64,000 nt of DNA, from assembly GCA_016756695.1 (NCBI GenBank), contig CP066701.1, positions 2,074,001 to 2,138,000 of the forward strand, given 5' to 3'. The translations under genes and the position numbers were made by a program. Below the pieces are notes generated by a model. The model was given only the letters and a program-made list of their open reading frames with translations, was not told where the DNA came from and made no database searches. This DNA is from Heyndrickxia sporothermodurans (lineage in GTDB: Bacteria; Bacillota; Bacilli; Bacillales; Bacillaceae_C). Numbering within the stretch: position 1 is the stretch's first letter; the number at the start of each line of letters is the position of its first letter. Shown one piece after another: positions 45,633 to 55,969 of this stretch.

Positions 45633-46454
45633 ATGAAGAAAAAGACATTGAGAGCTACTCTCTTTTCACTGGCCATTGGACTGCTTATGCTTGTTTCGGC
45701 TTGTGGAAGTACTGAAAAAGTAAATAGTGGAGGAACAGATTCGAAGGAAAAGCAAAAATTAAGAGTTGTAACAGATGCGGCATATGCTCCAATGGAATCA
45801 ATGGATGGGGATAAAATCGTTGGTTTTGATGTAGATATTGTCGATGCGGTTCTGAAAGAGGCCGGCTATGATTATGAGCTTGTCCATGTAGGATGGGACC
45901 CATTATTTGTCGAGCTTAAAAGTAAAAGAGCTGATATTGGAATTTCATCAATCACAATTGATGAAGACCGAAAGCAAACCTATGATTTTTCTTTACCATA
46001 CTTTGAATCTATTAATAAAATCCTTGTCCCTGAAGATAGCAACATTCAAAGTGGCGCCGATTTAAAAGGCAAAACTGTTGCAGTGCAAAACGGTACAACA
46101 GGTCAAACGGTGGCGGAAGGGATTCTTGGAAAAAACAACAAGGATATTAAAAAATTTGAAAACAATGTATTAGCGATTATGGAACTATTAAAAGGTGGAG
46201 CAGATGCAGTCGTGGCAGATAATGCAGTCGTTGAAGAATATGTAAAAAACAACCCAAATAAAAAGCTAAAAGTAGTAACCGATTCTTCATTTCCATCTGA
46301 ATTTTACGGAATGATGCTCCCTAAAGGCAGCAAAATAAAAGAAGATCTTGATAAGGCGATAAAGAAAATTGTCGAAAATGGAACATATGCAGACATCTAT
46401 AAGAAAGTATTTGGTTCTGAACCGAATCTTCAAGAACTTGAGAAACAGTATTAA
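45633..46454 (+). CDS. artP: Amino-acid ABC transporter binding lipoprotein (ArtP-like)
   Basis: This extracellular receptor of a polar amino acid importer (family 3 SBP) has 273 residues from ATG 45633 (SD AGGGGGAAA). The lipoprotein signal ends VSAC. Seen: VTDAAYAPMESMDGDKIVGF followed by DVDIVDAV, the family signature, and GKTVAVQNGTTGQ and KGGADAVVADNAV. The gene order SBP, permease, ATPase matches B. subtilis artPQR for arginine; the amino acid cannot be fixed from sequence. A 39-base palindrome follows, likely giving more receptor than permease. Confidence 0.82.
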   Translation: MKKKTLRATLFSLAIGLLMLVSACGSTEKVNSGGTDSKEKQKLRVVTDAAYAPMESMDGDKIVGFDVDIVDAVLKEAGYDYELVHVGWDPLFVELKSKRADIGISSITIDEDRKQTYDFSLPYFESINKILVPEDSNIQSGADLKGKTVAVQNGTTGQTVAEGILGKNNKDIKKFENNVLAIMELLKGGADAVVADNAVVEEYVKNNPNKKLKVVTDSSFPSEFYGMMLPKGSKIKEDLDKAIKKIVENGTYADIYKKVFGSEPNLQELEKQY

Positions 46455-46476
46455 GCTATTTTTTTCGAAAACAGCC

Positions 46477-46515
46477 ACATGAAAAATTGCGTAAAATTTA
46501 CGCAATTTTTCATGT
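46477..46515 (+). repeat. Perfect 39-base palindrome between artP and artQ
   Basis: The 19-base arms run ACATGAAAAATTGCGTAAA and its complement around one central base. It is positioned 22 bases after the receptor stop and 19 before the permease start. It probably ends part of the transcripts or protects the receptor mRNA. Confidence 0.75.
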
Positions 46516-46534
46516 CCAGTAAAGGAGATGTAGC

Positions 46535-47191
46535 ATGGATTTTCGTTTTGATCTAATAGCCGATTATTTACCACTTTTTTTACGAGGTACACTAATTACA
46601 ATCGAAGTTTCTGTTTTAGGGATTTTATTTGGAACGATCCTCGGTCTGTTTATCGGTCTCGGAAAAATGATGAAGAATAAATATATTAGACTACCATTTG
46701 TATGGTATATTAATTTTTTCCGTGGTACGCCATTATTTTTACAAATTCTCCTTGTACATTTTGGTGTCATCCCGGCATTTATCAATGATACGAACGCATT
46801 TATTGCATTAATCACCGCCTTATCGTTGAATTCAGCTGCCTATATCGCCGAAATATTCCGCGCTGGCATTCAATCGATTGATCGGGGACAAATGGAGGCC
46901 GCACGATCGTTAGGTATGAATCATAAACAAGCGATGCGCAATGTGATTTTACCCCAAGCGTTTAAGCGAATGATCCCTCCACTTGGCAACGAGTTTGTCG
47001 TTTTAATTAAAGATTCTTCACTAGGAGCCATCATCGCTGCTCCTGAATTGATGTATTGGGGACGCGCGATGCAAGGGCAATACTATCGTCCATGGGAACC
47101 ATATCTAACAACTGCACTCATTTACTTAATTCTAACTTTAACTTTATCCTATGTATTGGAATATGTTGAACGGAAGGTGAAAACGGAATGA
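46535..47191 (+). CDS. artQ: Amino-acid ABC transporter permease (ArtQ-like)
   Basis: This 218-residue HisM/GlnP-type permease has five membrane helices. The EAA loop reads [20 protein letters not shown] with [14 protein letters not shown], the standard ATPase contact; [17 protein letters not shown] lies earlier. It overlaps the ATPase gene by 4 bases (ATGA). SD AAAGGAG. Confidence 0.88.
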   Translation: MDFRFDLIADYLPLFLRGTLITIEVSVLGILFGTILGLFIGLGKMMKNKYIRLPFVWYINFFRGTPLFLQILLVHFGVIPAFINDTNAFIALITALSLNSAAYIAEIFRAGIQSIDRGQMEAARSLGMNHKQAMRNVILPQAFKRMIPPLGNEFVVLIKDSSLGAIIAAPELMYWGRAMQGQYYRPWEPYLTTALIYLILTLTLSYVLEYVERKVKTE

Positions 47192-47910
47192 TCGTCGTAA
47201 AGAATTTAAAAAAATCCTTTGGTAAAAATGAAGTTCTTAAAGATATAAGTGTTAACGTAAAACCACAGGAAGTCATTGTTGTTATCGGTCCATCCGGTTC
47301 GGGAAAATCAACCTTCTTAAGATGCCTAAACTTACTTGAAACGATTACCGATGGAAACGTTATCATCGAAGGGGTCGATCTTACTGATAAAAAAACCGAT
47401 ATTAATCTCATTCGAACAGAAGTTGGAATGGTTTTTCAGCAATTCAATTTGTTTCCACATAAATCAGTGATTGAAAATATTATGATGGCTCCGATAAAGG
47501 TAAGGAAAAAGAGTAAGGAAGAAGCAAGGTTGAAAGGGATGGAACTTCTTAAAAAAGTTGGTCTCGCAGATAAAGCGGAAAGCTATCCCGACTCTTTGTC
47601 TGGAGGTCAAAAACAGCGGGTCGCCATTGCACGTGCTTTAGCGATGGAACCGAAAATTATGTTGTTTGATGAACCGACATCCGCTCTCGATCCGGAAATG
47701 GTTGGAGAAGTATTAGAAGTTATGAAGCAGCTTGCGAAGGAAGGGATGACGATGGTTGTCGTCACCCATGAAATGGGATTTGCGCGTGAAGTGGGCGATC
47801 GCGTGTTGTTCATGGATGGCGGCTATATCGTTGAAGAGAACATTCCATCTCAATTATTTGATCATCCGCAAAACGAAAGAACAAAAGCATTTTTGAGTAA
47901 AGTGTTATGA
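47188..47910 (+). CDS. artR: Amino-acid ABC transporter ATPase (ArtR-like)
   Basis: This 240-residue cytoplasmic ATPase has Walker [10 protein letters not shown] (about 33), Q-loop [19 protein letters not shown], signature [17 protein letters not shown], Walker [15 protein letters not shown] and H-loop VVTHEMGFA. It closes the operon and is followed by a good terminator. Confidence 0.92.
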   Translation: MIVVKNLKKSFGKNEVLKDISVNVKPQEVIVVIGPSGSGKSTFLRCLNLLETITDGNVIIEGVDLTDKKTDINLIRTEVGMVFQQFNLFPHKSVIENIMMAPIKVRKKSKEEARLKGMELLKKVGLADKAESYPDSLSGGQKQRVAIARALAMEPKIMLFDEPTSALDPEMVGEVLEVMKQLAKEGMTMVVVTHEMGFAREVGDRVLFMDGGYIVEENIPSQLFDHPQNERTKAFLSKVL

Positions 47911-47912
47911 GA

Positions 47913-47940
47913 AGACCAAATCGCATGATTTGGTCTTTCT
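47913..47940 (+). terminator. Terminator after the artPQR-type operon
   Basis: AGACCAAATC (47913-47922) pairs with GATTTGGTCT (47927-47936) across a 4-base loop, then TTCT. Confidence 0.8.
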
Positions 47941-48089
47941 CGGTCACCAAATTGCATGTCGCTGTCGCTTAATCAATACTTTCCATCAAAAGTAAGAATG
48001 TCATCAATATAATTCGAATATTTTATATTGTTTTGCTAGTGTATCTGTAATAAAATGTTTAAAGGTTTAACTATTAAGGGGGTTATTAT

Positions 48090-48905
48090 GTGAAGTGTCC
48101 AAATTGTCAGCATGAAAATGAGGGAGGGAATTTTTGCGAAAATTGTGGAACAAGGTTGTCAGAGCAAGCAAGAGATGAAGTTGCCGCATCAACCGCACAT
48201 TCAGTACAAACACCATCTCAAAAAGTTCAATCAAATCAATATGTTGAAGCAACTAAGAAAATTTCCAAGCAATATTTTCAATACTTTCTTCAAGTGTTAA
48301 AGAAACCGTATGCGAACAGTCACTCCGTCGGTGAGGAACATTTTGTTAATGGAATTATTACAATTATTTTATACAGCCTATTTATACCTTTTATCCTATA
48401 CTTCGGCGTAAAAATCCTCTTTTCCGGTATCAATCGTTTTGGTTCATTATTTGGTGCTAATATAAATGCAGGTCCGCCATTCGCGGAAACAGTAATTATA
48501 CCGTTTTTCGGGTATCTTGTACTAACTATTCTAGTCATCACCTTTACCTTTGCCGCCATTAGATTAGGAAAAGTGCAAGTGGGGTACAAGGAAGTATTGG
48601 CACGTTTTAGCTCATTTTTAATTCCTTTCGTTGCAATTTTACTTATCGGATTAATTTTTGCAATCATAAAAATAAAATTTTTCCTAGCAATATTTTTATT
48701 AGGTTTTTTCGGTTCAATCCTAATGGTTCCCCCATTAGTCATCGCCAGTTATAAAAAAGAAAACCATGAAGGATTAGATGTTATTTTCGGCTCTTTGATT
48801 ATCTACGTGTTAACTTACCTATCCATTCTAATTATGGGAGATTTACTATTTAACGCACTAAAAGTGGCTTTTAATAGTATGTTTGGTGGTTTTTTAGGAT
48901 TATAG
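48090..48905 (+). CDS. Zinc-ribbon membrane protein
   Basis: This 271-residue protein has an N-terminal zinc ribbon (CPNCQHENEGGNFCENCGTRL), a polar linker (about 25-75) and five or six C-terminal membrane helices. The domain order resembles Bacillus Yip1-like or TcaA/YvbJ-like zinc-ribbon membrane proteins whose roles are unclear. It starts with GTG after GGGGGTTATTAT. It is a single gene ending at a bidirectional terminator. Confidence 0.7.
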   Translation: MKCPNCQHENEGGNFCENCGTRLSEQARDEVAASTAHSVQTPSQKVQSNQYVEATKKISKQYFQYFLQVLKKPYANSHSVGEEHFVNGIITIILYSLFIPFILYFGVKILFSGINRFGSLFGANINAGPPFAETVIIPFFGYLVLTILVITFTFAAIRLGKVQVGYKEVLARFSSFLIPFVAILLIGLIFAIIKIKFFLAIFLLGFFGSILMVPPLVIASYKKENHEGLDVIFGSLIIYVLTYLSILIMGDLLFNALKVAFNSMFGGFLGL

Positions 48906-48915
48906 AATTAAGCAA

Positions 48916-48945
48916 AATAAGCTACCCAAAGGAGGGTAGCTTATT
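48916..48945. terminator. Bidirectional terminator
   Basis: AATAAGCTACCC (48916-48927) pairs with 48934-48945 across 6 bases, between converging genes; it covers the RpiR stop codon. Confidence 0.8.
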
Positions 48946-49756
48946 CTTTAAGATGATTTAAGTGTGACAGGCTTTTTATAATCGATACCGTCTGGGTATA
49001 CGTATCATTCCTTGCAGGATCCTGCAGTAAGTGAGTAGTCATTCTATCGATTAAAAAAAGTGCGCTTAAATCAAGACCGGGGGAGAAAATCCCATTTCTA
49101 ATCGGATGAATCGTCCATAATACTTCATCGGAAAGTGCTGTTAATGGGGTGTCACCATAAGCTGTGAAAGAGACAATTTTTACACCATTTTCCCTTGCCT
49201 TTTCAATTGACATTAATAGGTCCCTTGTCTGCCCTGAACGAGAAAATGTAAGAAGAAGATCGCCTTCCTTTAACAAAGCACTTCTAATCACCATAAGATG
49301 TGGGTCAGTAACAGCTTCTGAAGTAAACCCCATCCGGCTTAAACGATAGTTTAATTCCTGTGAGGCAAGTCCTGAGCTGCCTAGGCCATAAATGAAAATT
49401 CGATTTGCCTCTTGTATCATTGTTAAAACACGCATAAAGGATTCTTTTTCTGATAGTGCCCGAATATCTTTAAACATGTCTCGATATTGTTGCTGTAAGG
49501 CTTCATCAATATCATCGCTTTTTTCTATATGGGTTTGTTGAACTAATTTTAATTTTAACTCGACAAAGTTGCGACACGAAACTTTTTTGGCAAATCTAGT
49601 AATAGAGGCTACTGAAACACCTGTCTTCGATGCAATCTCCTTAATATGGCTTTGTGAAGCTTCATCAGGTGACGAAAGTAAATAATCCGCAATTTGTCGT
49701 TCTTTATCAGAAAAGGAAGAGTACCTTGACTGAATGTCCTTTAATAATGAGGTCAC
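48941..49756 (-). CDS. MurR/RpiR-family transcriptional regulator
   Basis: This 271-residue sugar-phosphate-sensing regulator has an N-terminal HTH (IKEIASKTGVSVASITRFAK) and a C-terminal SIS domain (ANRIFIYGLGSSGLASQELN, then LLTFSRSGQTRDLLMSIEKA). It starts with GTG after SD AAAGGAG. It is third in the leftward operon PTS, nanE, regulator, so its likely ligand is N-acetylmannosamine-6-P or GlcNAc-6-P. Confidence 0.88.
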   Translation of the reverse strand: MTSLLKDIQSRYSSFSDKERQIADYLLSSPDEASQSHIKEIASKTGVSVASITRFAKKVSCRNFVELKLKLVQQTHIEKSDDIDEALQQQYRDMFKDIRALSEKESFMRVLTMIQEANRIFIYGLGSSGLASQELNYRLSRMGFTSEAVTDPHLMVIRSALLKEGDLLLTFSRSGQTRDLLMSIEKARENGVKIVSFTAYGDTPLTALSDEVLWTIHPIRNGIFSPGLDLSALFLIDRMTTHLLQDPARNDTYTQTVSIIKSLSHLNHLKE

Positions 49757-49785
49757 AAAGAGCTCCTTTCTCCTTCGGAAACAGG

Positions 49786-50472
49786 CTATCCCTTTTGAAT
49801 CTTTTCAACAAATCGAGCAGTAATTTGTTGTGGTCTAGATATAGCACCGCCAACTACAACTGAATGCGCCCCAAGGTCTAACACCTGTTTAGCCATTTCA
49901 GGTGTCATGACATTTCCTTCTGCGATTACAGGAATAGAAACGGATTGAAGGACTTTTTTCAAAAAATAAAACTCATTATCAAATAGTTTACTACCTTTTG
50001 TATCATTTGTGTATCCAAAAAGTGTAGTAGAAATACAATCAAAACCGAGTGTTTCGGCATTGACTGCCTCTTTTACTGTTGAGATATCAGCCATTAATTG
50101 TACATTTGGCGCTTTTTCTTTGATATAGGATACCAATTCTTCTAATGTTTCACCATTTGGCCGAACACGTAATGTAGCATCGAGTGCGATCATTTCACAC
50201 TTACTTTCAAGTAATTGATCCACTTCACGCTTTGTAGCAGTAATAAACACATCACTATTAGGATAATCTTGTTTGACGATTCCAATGACAGGTAGATCGA
50301 TTTCCTGTTTTATTGCGATAATATCTTCTTTGGAATTGGCACGTATCCCACAAGCGCCGCCTTGTTTAGCAGCTAAAGCCATTTTTGCCATAATAAATGA
50401 GCTATGAAGTGGTTCATCTGGAAGCGCTTGACAAGAAGCAACAAGCCCTTTTTTTATGGTTTCTAACATCAT
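49786..50472 (-). CDS. nanE: N-acetylmannosamine-6-phosphate 2-epimerase
   Basis: This is a TIM-barrel epimerase converting ManNAc-6-P to GlcNAc-6-P in sialic acid/ManNAc breakdown. It has 228 residues. Seen: [20 protein letters not shown] at the start, [19 protein letters not shown] with the catalytic-region Lys, and [13 protein letters not shown] plus [14 protein letters not shown] for phosphate binding. It overlaps the PTS stop by one base. No other nan genes are in the window, so ManNAc itself imported by the PTS is the probable source. Confidence 0.92.
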   Translation of the reverse strand: MMLETIKKGLVASCQALPDEPLHSSFIMAKMALAAKQGGACGIRANSKEDIIAIKQEIDLPVIGIVKQDYPNSDVFITATKREVDQLLESKCEMIALDATLRVRPNGETLEELVSYIKEKAPNVQLMADISTVKEAVNAETLGFDCISTTLFGYTNDTKGSKLFDNEFYFLKKVLQSVSIPVIAEGNVMTPEMAKQVLDLGAHSVVVGGAISRPQQITARFVEKIQKG

Positions 50473-52010
50473 TATTCGCCTACCATTTCTTCTATTTCAT
50501 TTTTTATAATTGTCACATCAGGTCCATAGATTACTTGAATTCCTTTACCTTTTGAGATAACCCCTCTTGCACCTGTTTTCTTCAATAAATCTTCATTTAC
50601 AACAGTTTCATTTTTGACCGTTACACGTAATCGAGTAGCACAGCAATCAACATTATCTAAGTTTTCTAGTCCGCCCAATGCATCAACAATGACTTGAGCA
50701 CGTTCACTTTTACTATTAATTGATACTGCCGCTTCTCCCTTTTCTTCACGACCAGGTGTTTTAAAATTGAACTTTTTAATAAGGAAGCTGAAGGAAAAGA
50801 AGTATAGGAAGAACCAAATGATTCCTACGATAGGGACAAGTACCCAATTTGTTTTTGCATTACCTTGTAAAATACCAAATAAAATAAAATCAATAAAACC
50901 GCCGGAAAATGTTTGACCAATCGTAATATGAAGAATATGAGCCATCATAAACGCTAAGCCATCGAAAAAGGCATGTAAAACATATAGTACTGGTGCAACA
51001 AACAAGAATGAAAATTCAAGTGGCTCTGTTATTCCTGTTAAGAAAGAAGTTAAGGCAGCTGACCCCATTAACCCTGCCACAATTTTTTTATTTTGAGGCT
51101 TCGCTGTTCGGTAAATTGCATAAGCTGCACCTAGTAATCCGAACATCATCGTGATAAAACGACCAGACATGAAACGAGAAGTTCCAACATAGAATTCTTT
51201 TGTATCTGGATCTGCAAGCTGAGCAAAGAAAATTCGTTGTGTCCCTTCAACTAAATGACCATCCACGACAAGTGAACCGCCAAGGCTTGTTGTCCAAAAA
51301 GGCATATAAAAAATATGATGAAGTCCAAAAGGTCCAAGTAAACGGAGGACAAAGCCGTATATGAAGGTTCCTATATAACCAGTTGCTTCAACTAAACCAC
51401 CCATTTTGAAAATTCCACTTTGAATAAACGGCCATACAATAAACATAACAACACCGAGAATAATTGCAGCAAAAGATGAAATAATCGGTACAAAACGTGA
51501 ACCACTAAAGAAACCTAGGAATGGTGGTAATTGAGTTTTGTTGTAGCGATTGTGCAGCCATGACGCTAAAATTCCAACAACTACCCCGCCGAACACACCT
51601 GTTTCTAATGATTGAATCCCAAGTACCATGCCTTGCCCGGCGGCAGCGGGATTGTCTACATTCATTTTTCCCGTAATTGTAAGTAGGGCGGACATCGTCG
51701 CATTCATAACTAAAAATGCTAGAACTCCAGCTAAACCGGCAGTTCCTTTATCCGACTTCGCTAATCCGACAGCAAGACCTACTGCAAACAGTAATGCAAG
51801 ATTAGCAAAGACAATATTGCCCGCACTCGACATAATCGTGAAAATGCCCTGTAACCATGATACATCCAAAAAAGGATAGGCTTTGATCGTATTAGGATTT
51901 GATAATGCACCACCAATACCTAAAAGAAGACCTGCTGCAGGTAAAACAGCTATCGGCAACATGAACGATTTTCCGAATTGCTGTGCTTTTTCGAAGAAAC
52001 TATTCATCAT
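50472..52010 (-). CDS. PTS EIICB of the glucose/N-acetylhexosamine family
   Basis: This is a membrane sugar phosphotransferase (512 residues). The EIIC part (about 1-400) starts [20 protein letters not shown] and includes the [15 protein letters not shown] motif. The EIIB domain is C-terminal, with phospho-Cys in [11 protein letters not shown] (about 455). An EIIA is missing from the chain and is probably supplied by the divergent 52194 gene. Linkage with nanE and an RpiR regulator suggests ManNAc or a related amino sugar. SD GGGGG. Confidence 0.88.
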   Translation of the reverse strand: MMNSFFEKAQQFGKSFMLPIAVLPAAGLLLGIGGALSNPNTIKAYPFLDVSWLQGIFTIMSSAGNIVFANLALLFAVGLAVGLAKSDKGTAGLAGVLAFLVMNATMSALLTITGKMNVDNPAAAGQGMVLGIQSLETGVFGGVVVGILASWLHNRYNKTQLPPFLGFFSGSRFVPIISSFAAIILGVVMFIVWPFIQSGIFKMGGLVEATGYIGTFIYGFVLRLLGPFGLHHIFYMPFWTTSLGGSLVVDGHLVEGTQRIFFAQLADPDTKEFYVGTSRFMSGRFITMMFGLLGAAYAIYRTAKPQNKKIVAGLMGSAALTSFLTGITEPLEFSFLFVAPVLYVLHAFFDGLAFMMAHILHITIGQTFSGGFIDFILFGILQGNAKTNWVLVPIVGIIWFFLYFFSFSFLIKKFNFKTPGREEKGEAAVSINSKSERAQVIVDALGGLENLDNVDCCATRLRVTVKNETVVNEDLLKKTGARGVISKGKGIQVIYGPDVTIIKNEIEEMVGE

Positions 52011-52080
52011 TATACCCCCAAATGTGAAAATTATTTACAAGTTTAGTATAAAGTATTACAATAAAAAAAATCAACAAAAA

Positions 52081-52130
52081 AATAAGCGTTTTCATTACTT
52101 GTTAAAAGTAACCGAAAAAACGTTATCATT
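52081..52130. promoter_or_regulatory. Candidate cre (CcpA) sites between divergent PTS genes
   Basis: The complement of 52081-52096 reads AATGAAAACGCTTATT, close to the cre consensus TGAAARCGYTTWCW. A weaker copy (AAAACGTTATCA) lies at 52117-52128. They sit between the EIICB and EIIA genes. CcpA control is expected for such genes; an RpiR operator is the alternative reading. Confidence 0.5.
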
Positions 52131-52193
52131 TGGAATGAAGTATTTAAGTATGTTACGTTTTTTCTATGTTAAAAAAGGAAGGAGAAATGATAA

Positions 52194-52688
52194 ATGTTTA
52201 AATCATTATTTAAAAAAGAAAATAAGTCCATTACAATAACTGCCCCATTTAATGGGAAGGCAGTTTCAATAGAAGAGGTACCAGACCAAGTTTTTTCTGA
52301 AAAAATGATGGGGGACGGCATGGCAATTATCCCAAGCGATGGTTCGTTAGTCTCTCCAATCGATGGTGAAGTGGTGGATGTATTTCCAACAAAGCATGCG
52401 ATTACTCTCCGCTCAAAAGAAGGCGCCGAAATATTAATACACATGGGACTGGAAACAGTAAACCTTAAAGGTGAGGGTTTTGATATTGGGATTACGGGGG
52501 GAGATAAGATCAGAAAAGGAGATTCCCTTGCAAAATTTGATATCGAAAAAGTTAAAGAGTTAGGGTATCAAGTGATTACACCGATCGTTCTATTAAATGG
52601 TGACGACTTTGACATTCAACAACGAATGTCAAATGAAAAAACTGTTAATCACAAAGATGTAATTATGGAGATTAGGAAAAAATCTTAA
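52194..52688 (+). CDS. PTS EIIA, glucose family (Crr-like)
   Basis: This 164-residue soluble phosphocarrier has the Crr fold signature GDGMAIIPSDG, SPIDGEVVDVFPTKHAITLR and the phospho-His in ILIHMGLETVNLKGEGF (about His 83). It probably delivers phosphate to the divergent EIICB, which has no EIIA. SD AAGGAAGGAG. Confidence 0.9.
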   Translation: MFKSLFKKENKSITITAPFNGKAVSIEEVPDQVFSEKMMGDGMAIIPSDGSLVSPIDGEVVDVFPTKHAITLRSKEGAEILIHMGLETVNLKGEGFDIGITGGDKIRKGDSLAKFDIEKVKELGYQVITPIVLLNGDDFDIQQRMSNEKTVNHKDVIMEIRKKS

Positions 52689-52777
52689 CGTCGCAAGCCT
52701 ATGCATCGTGTGATTTGCTTGCTCACCGTATAAAAGATATAGTGGTAGGTGAGTGAAAGGCAGAAAGGAAGAGTAAA

Positions 52778-53530
52778 TTGACTGAAAGCATAAAGAACCG
52801 TGATATTCGTCTAATTGCTTTAGATATGGATGGAACATTATTGAACAGTAAAGAGGAAATATCTGAAGAAAATAAGCGAGTAATTGCTAGAGCGAAAGAA
52901 AATGGAATTCATATTGTATTAAGTACCGGTCGCAATTTTGCAACCGTCCACGAGTTTGCCGAGGATTTAGAGCTAAATTCCTTTTTAGTCACTGTAAATG
53001 GCGGTGAAATTTGGGATTCATCAGGTAATTTATTGGAGCGGAATTTGCTGCAGGTGGAACAAATCAAAATGATGTGGGATTTGAAAAATCTTCACAACAC
53101 GAAGTTCTGGGCTATTACTGTTGATAAAGTCTATCGAGATGAGTTTCCGGACGAAAACACCTTTGCGGATTATGAATGGTTAAAGTTTGGTTTTGATGTT
53201 GAGGATGACAACGCAAGAAAAATCATCATGGAAGAATTAGAAAAAAACAAGCTGCAGGTAACAAACTCTAGCCCGACCAATCTGGAAGTAAACCCATACG
53301 GAATCAGCAAAGCAAAAGCACTTGAAAAAGTTTGCGAACGCATCGGAATCACAATGGAAAATGTCATGGCAATGGGCGACAGTATGAACGACATTGCTAT
53401 GATAAAAAGTGCAGGAATAGGCATAGCAATGGGAAATGCGCAAGCTATTGTAAAGGAAGCCGCGGATTGGATAACAGATACGAATGATAATGATGGAGTG
53501 GCAAAGGCTATTCAGCGGTGGGTACTATAG
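52778..53530 (+). CDS. Cof-type HAD phosphatase
   Basis: This 250-residue HAD IIB phosphatase has motif I LIALDMDGTLLNS (Asp 15 and Asp 17), motif II IVLSTGRNF, and C-terminal motifs KAKALEKVCERIG and AMGDSMNDIAMIKSAGIGIA. These proteins hydrolyse sugar or cofactor phosphates. It starts with TTG after GGAAGAG, 90 bases after the EIIA gene in the same direction, which suggests a sugar-phosphate clearing role. A strong terminator follows. Confidence 0.88.
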   Translation: MTESIKNRDIRLIALDMDGTLLNSKEEISEENKRVIARAKENGIHIVLSTGRNFATVHEFAEDLELNSFLVTVNGGEIWDSSGNLLERNLLQVEQIKMMWDLKNLHNTKFWAITVDKVYRDEFPDENTFADYEWLKFGFDVEDDNARKIIMEELEKNKLQVTNSSPTNLEVNPYGISKAKALEKVCERIGITMENVMAMGDSMNDIAMIKSAGIGIAMGNAQAIVKEAADWITDTNDNDGVAKAIQRWVL

Positions 53531-53553
53531 TGGAATAGTGAATTTATTCTAAG

Positions 53554-53587
53554 TCAATTGGCTCCTTTAGAAAAAGGAGCCAATTGA
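53554..53587 (+). terminator. Terminator after the HAD phosphatase
   Basis: TCAATTGGCTCCTTT (53554-53568) pairs perfectly over 15 bases with 53573-53587. Confidence 0.85.
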
Positions 53588-53607
53588 AAATTTAAAACGT
53601 AGTCATT

Positions 53608-54117
53608 TCATTTAAATTCTTTATTATCTAACACTATTATTTTATCCTTCTGTTGTTTACCAGATTGTTTTGTATGTTCGACCAAGCGAATAATATCCTT
53701 CGTGCAAATTTTTGCCCCTGCTACTAACAGTGGTACACCTAAGAAATCAATTTTTAACCCTCTTGAAAGAAATCCACCGATTGACATTGGAAAGGGAACG
53801 GTAGGAGATGTATTGGAAAAAATTATCTTTTCTTCTCCGTTATATCTTTCTTGCAAGAGAAGACCTAGTTCTTTCATAGCGGGAACAACAAACTTTTGAT
53901 TTTTTCTGCCAATTGTATACACTGGATTTTTGTCCTCATCTAAGCCGTGAAAAATTAATTTGCCAAAATCGGAAGAAGTTAATTTATTGAAGTAGGGAAT
54001 AGCTAGTATTTCTTCCTTTGTCAGTTCACGATCTGTTGGCAGCTTTTTTAAATGGAAGGCTGCTGCCATAGACGTCGTATGGGTTCCTCCGTAATCGTTA
54101 TATATATAGATCACCAT
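53608..54117 (-). CDS. DUF3189-type protein
   Basis: This 169-residue soluble protein begins VIYIYNDYGGTHTTSMAAAF, as in DUF3189 proteins of Bacillus, and continues with charged and helical segments (VPAMKELGLLLQERYNG). The GGTHTT opening resembles a nucleotide-binding turn, but no activity is known. AAGG lies before the ATG. Alone between two terminator-like regions. Confidence 0.65.
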   Translation of the reverse strand: MVIYIYNDYGGTHTTSMAAAFHLKKLPTDRELTKEEILAIPYFNKLTSSDFGKLIFHGLDEDKNPVYTIGRKNQKFVVPAMKELGLLLQERYNGEEKIIFSNTSPTVPFPMSIGGFLSRGLKIDFLGVPLLVAGAKICTKDIIRLVEHTKQSGKQQKDKIIVLDNKEFK

Positions 54118-54191
54118 ATCAACCTTCTTTATTATTTCTGTTAGTAATTACTATTCCCACTAAAATTTATTTCATTCTTAAACAACGATGG

Positions 54192-55663
54192 TTAACGAAA
54201 ACTTTTCACTCGATTTTTTTCAATATACATTTCTTTATCCGCGCTGTTAATCATTTCGTCTAATGTAAGGTGGACTCCCGAATGATAGTGGAATAAACCA
54301 TGACTTACTGATAATTGATACGGTTTGGCAGCTGTCATATTAAATTCGTTCATTTTCTTGTGTATCTGTTTCCAATAGCGTTCCGCAAGTTCCATTGATT
54401 TTTCATAAAAGACAATAATGAATTCGTCGCCTCCATAACGGAAAAGAATATCTTTTTCATCTAGTTGTTGATTAATGATGTTGCAAATGGTGTTGACTAA
54501 TTTATCTCCTTCATGATGTCCAAATTGATCATTAACGATTTTTAAATTATTAACATCGACAAAACAAATAACAAATTCCTGATGATTTACTTTTGCCATT
54601 TGGTATCGATTTTCCAATAACTCCATTCCACGTCTTCGATTGAATGCACCAGTTAACATATCGAATGATGCGTGCCTCATAAGTTCTTCTTCTTTTCTCT
54701 TAATATCCGTAATGTCAGCCAGTCCGGCTAATATGCATGGTTTCTCCATATAGTCAATCAACTTATAATTGACGAGCACCCATCTGGCTGAGCCATCTTG
54801 ATTTTGCAGCTTAAGTGTATAATTTTCTGCACTACCTTCTTTTTTTAGTCTCTCAATAATCGATAATCTTTCTTCTTTATTTTTATAAAATGTGTTCAAA
54901 TTTGGCAGTAATTTCTTGGTTGAAAGACGAAAGAAATCAATTGCTTTTTGATTAATCAATAAAAAATTTCTCCTGTTTCAAGACAGCTAAGGGTTTGGGG
55001 AAAAGGATTGACTTCAAATAAGTTACGCAAATTTTCTTCACTTTGTCTTATTTTTATATTGCTTACAAATTCTTTTTTTCGATAGGTATAAAAAACTAAA
55101 TTAAGGATAAATGCAAAGGTTGCCGTTCCAGTCGTATTAATTTGTTTTGAAATGAGATCAAAGCGATTGCCTTCATACATAGAAGATAAGCCGAGAAGAA
55201 AACCAATATGTATGATGAAAATGATAATAAAGAAATGCTTTGGTTGAATAGGGAAGACCACTGCGACACAAATAAGAACGATTAAATATGTACTGATGTT
55301 TCCGTTCAAAAGTTGACTGTTAATTGATACCGCCGCACCACCAAAAATGTAGCAAAAAACAAATGTATTAATAATCGAAGTTGACCATTTGAGGTTAGTC
55401 TTTATTTTTCGATAAATGAATAAGAACACAATTGAAATGGTAAAGCTTAATAGGTGTATTAACGTTAAAATGTATCGATACTGAGTGGCAGGAATTCCTT
55501 CTAATCGGAAAAAATCAATATAAAAGAAGTAAAAATTTAAAAAGAACAAAATAATTGACGCAATTTTGATTCTACTAAGAATTAGTAGATTATTAGACCT
55601 TTGAAATTCACCGTTATTGGTAAGTTGACGGTCAGTAATAATATGTGAAAAAAAAGAGGACAT
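54192..55663 (-). pseudogene. Membrane PAS-GGDEF diguanylate cyclase split by a frameshift
   Basis: An N-terminal part (54956-55663) has six or so membrane helices and the start of a PAS domain, ending FPQTLSCLETGEIFY. The C-terminal part (54192-54959, TTG start) continues the PAS (INQKAIDFFRLS, then GLADITDIKR) and a GGDEF domain with RYGGDEF, FDMLTGAFNRR and DVNNLKIVNDQFGHHEGD. They are joined at a run of six A (54961-54966); one extra base would restore GEIFLLINQKA. The TGA and TTG overlap (TTGA), so coupled translation of two chains is possible. No RxxD inhibitory site precedes GGDEF. Confidence 0.75.
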
Positions 55664-55969
55664 TTTCAACAAATGGATTCAATCCTTTTTACTTAAGCAT
55701 ATTTTCAAAATAAGTATATTGGACTAGTTTTGGAATTGCAATAATGGGCTAGTACAATATATCGATATTATTAATGGAATAAACTATATTGAAGCTCAGA
55801 ATTTAATTAAGTTATAGTAGATTGATTATAGTTGTAGAAAACAATTTGGAATTAGATGTGGTGAGGAAAAAAACAATTCAATACCTAAACCAAATATACA
55901 CGGAGAGTAATTGTCAATTTGTATATTTTTGTTGAAAGGTGCTGGGAACTGGCTCAACACCTTGGAAAG

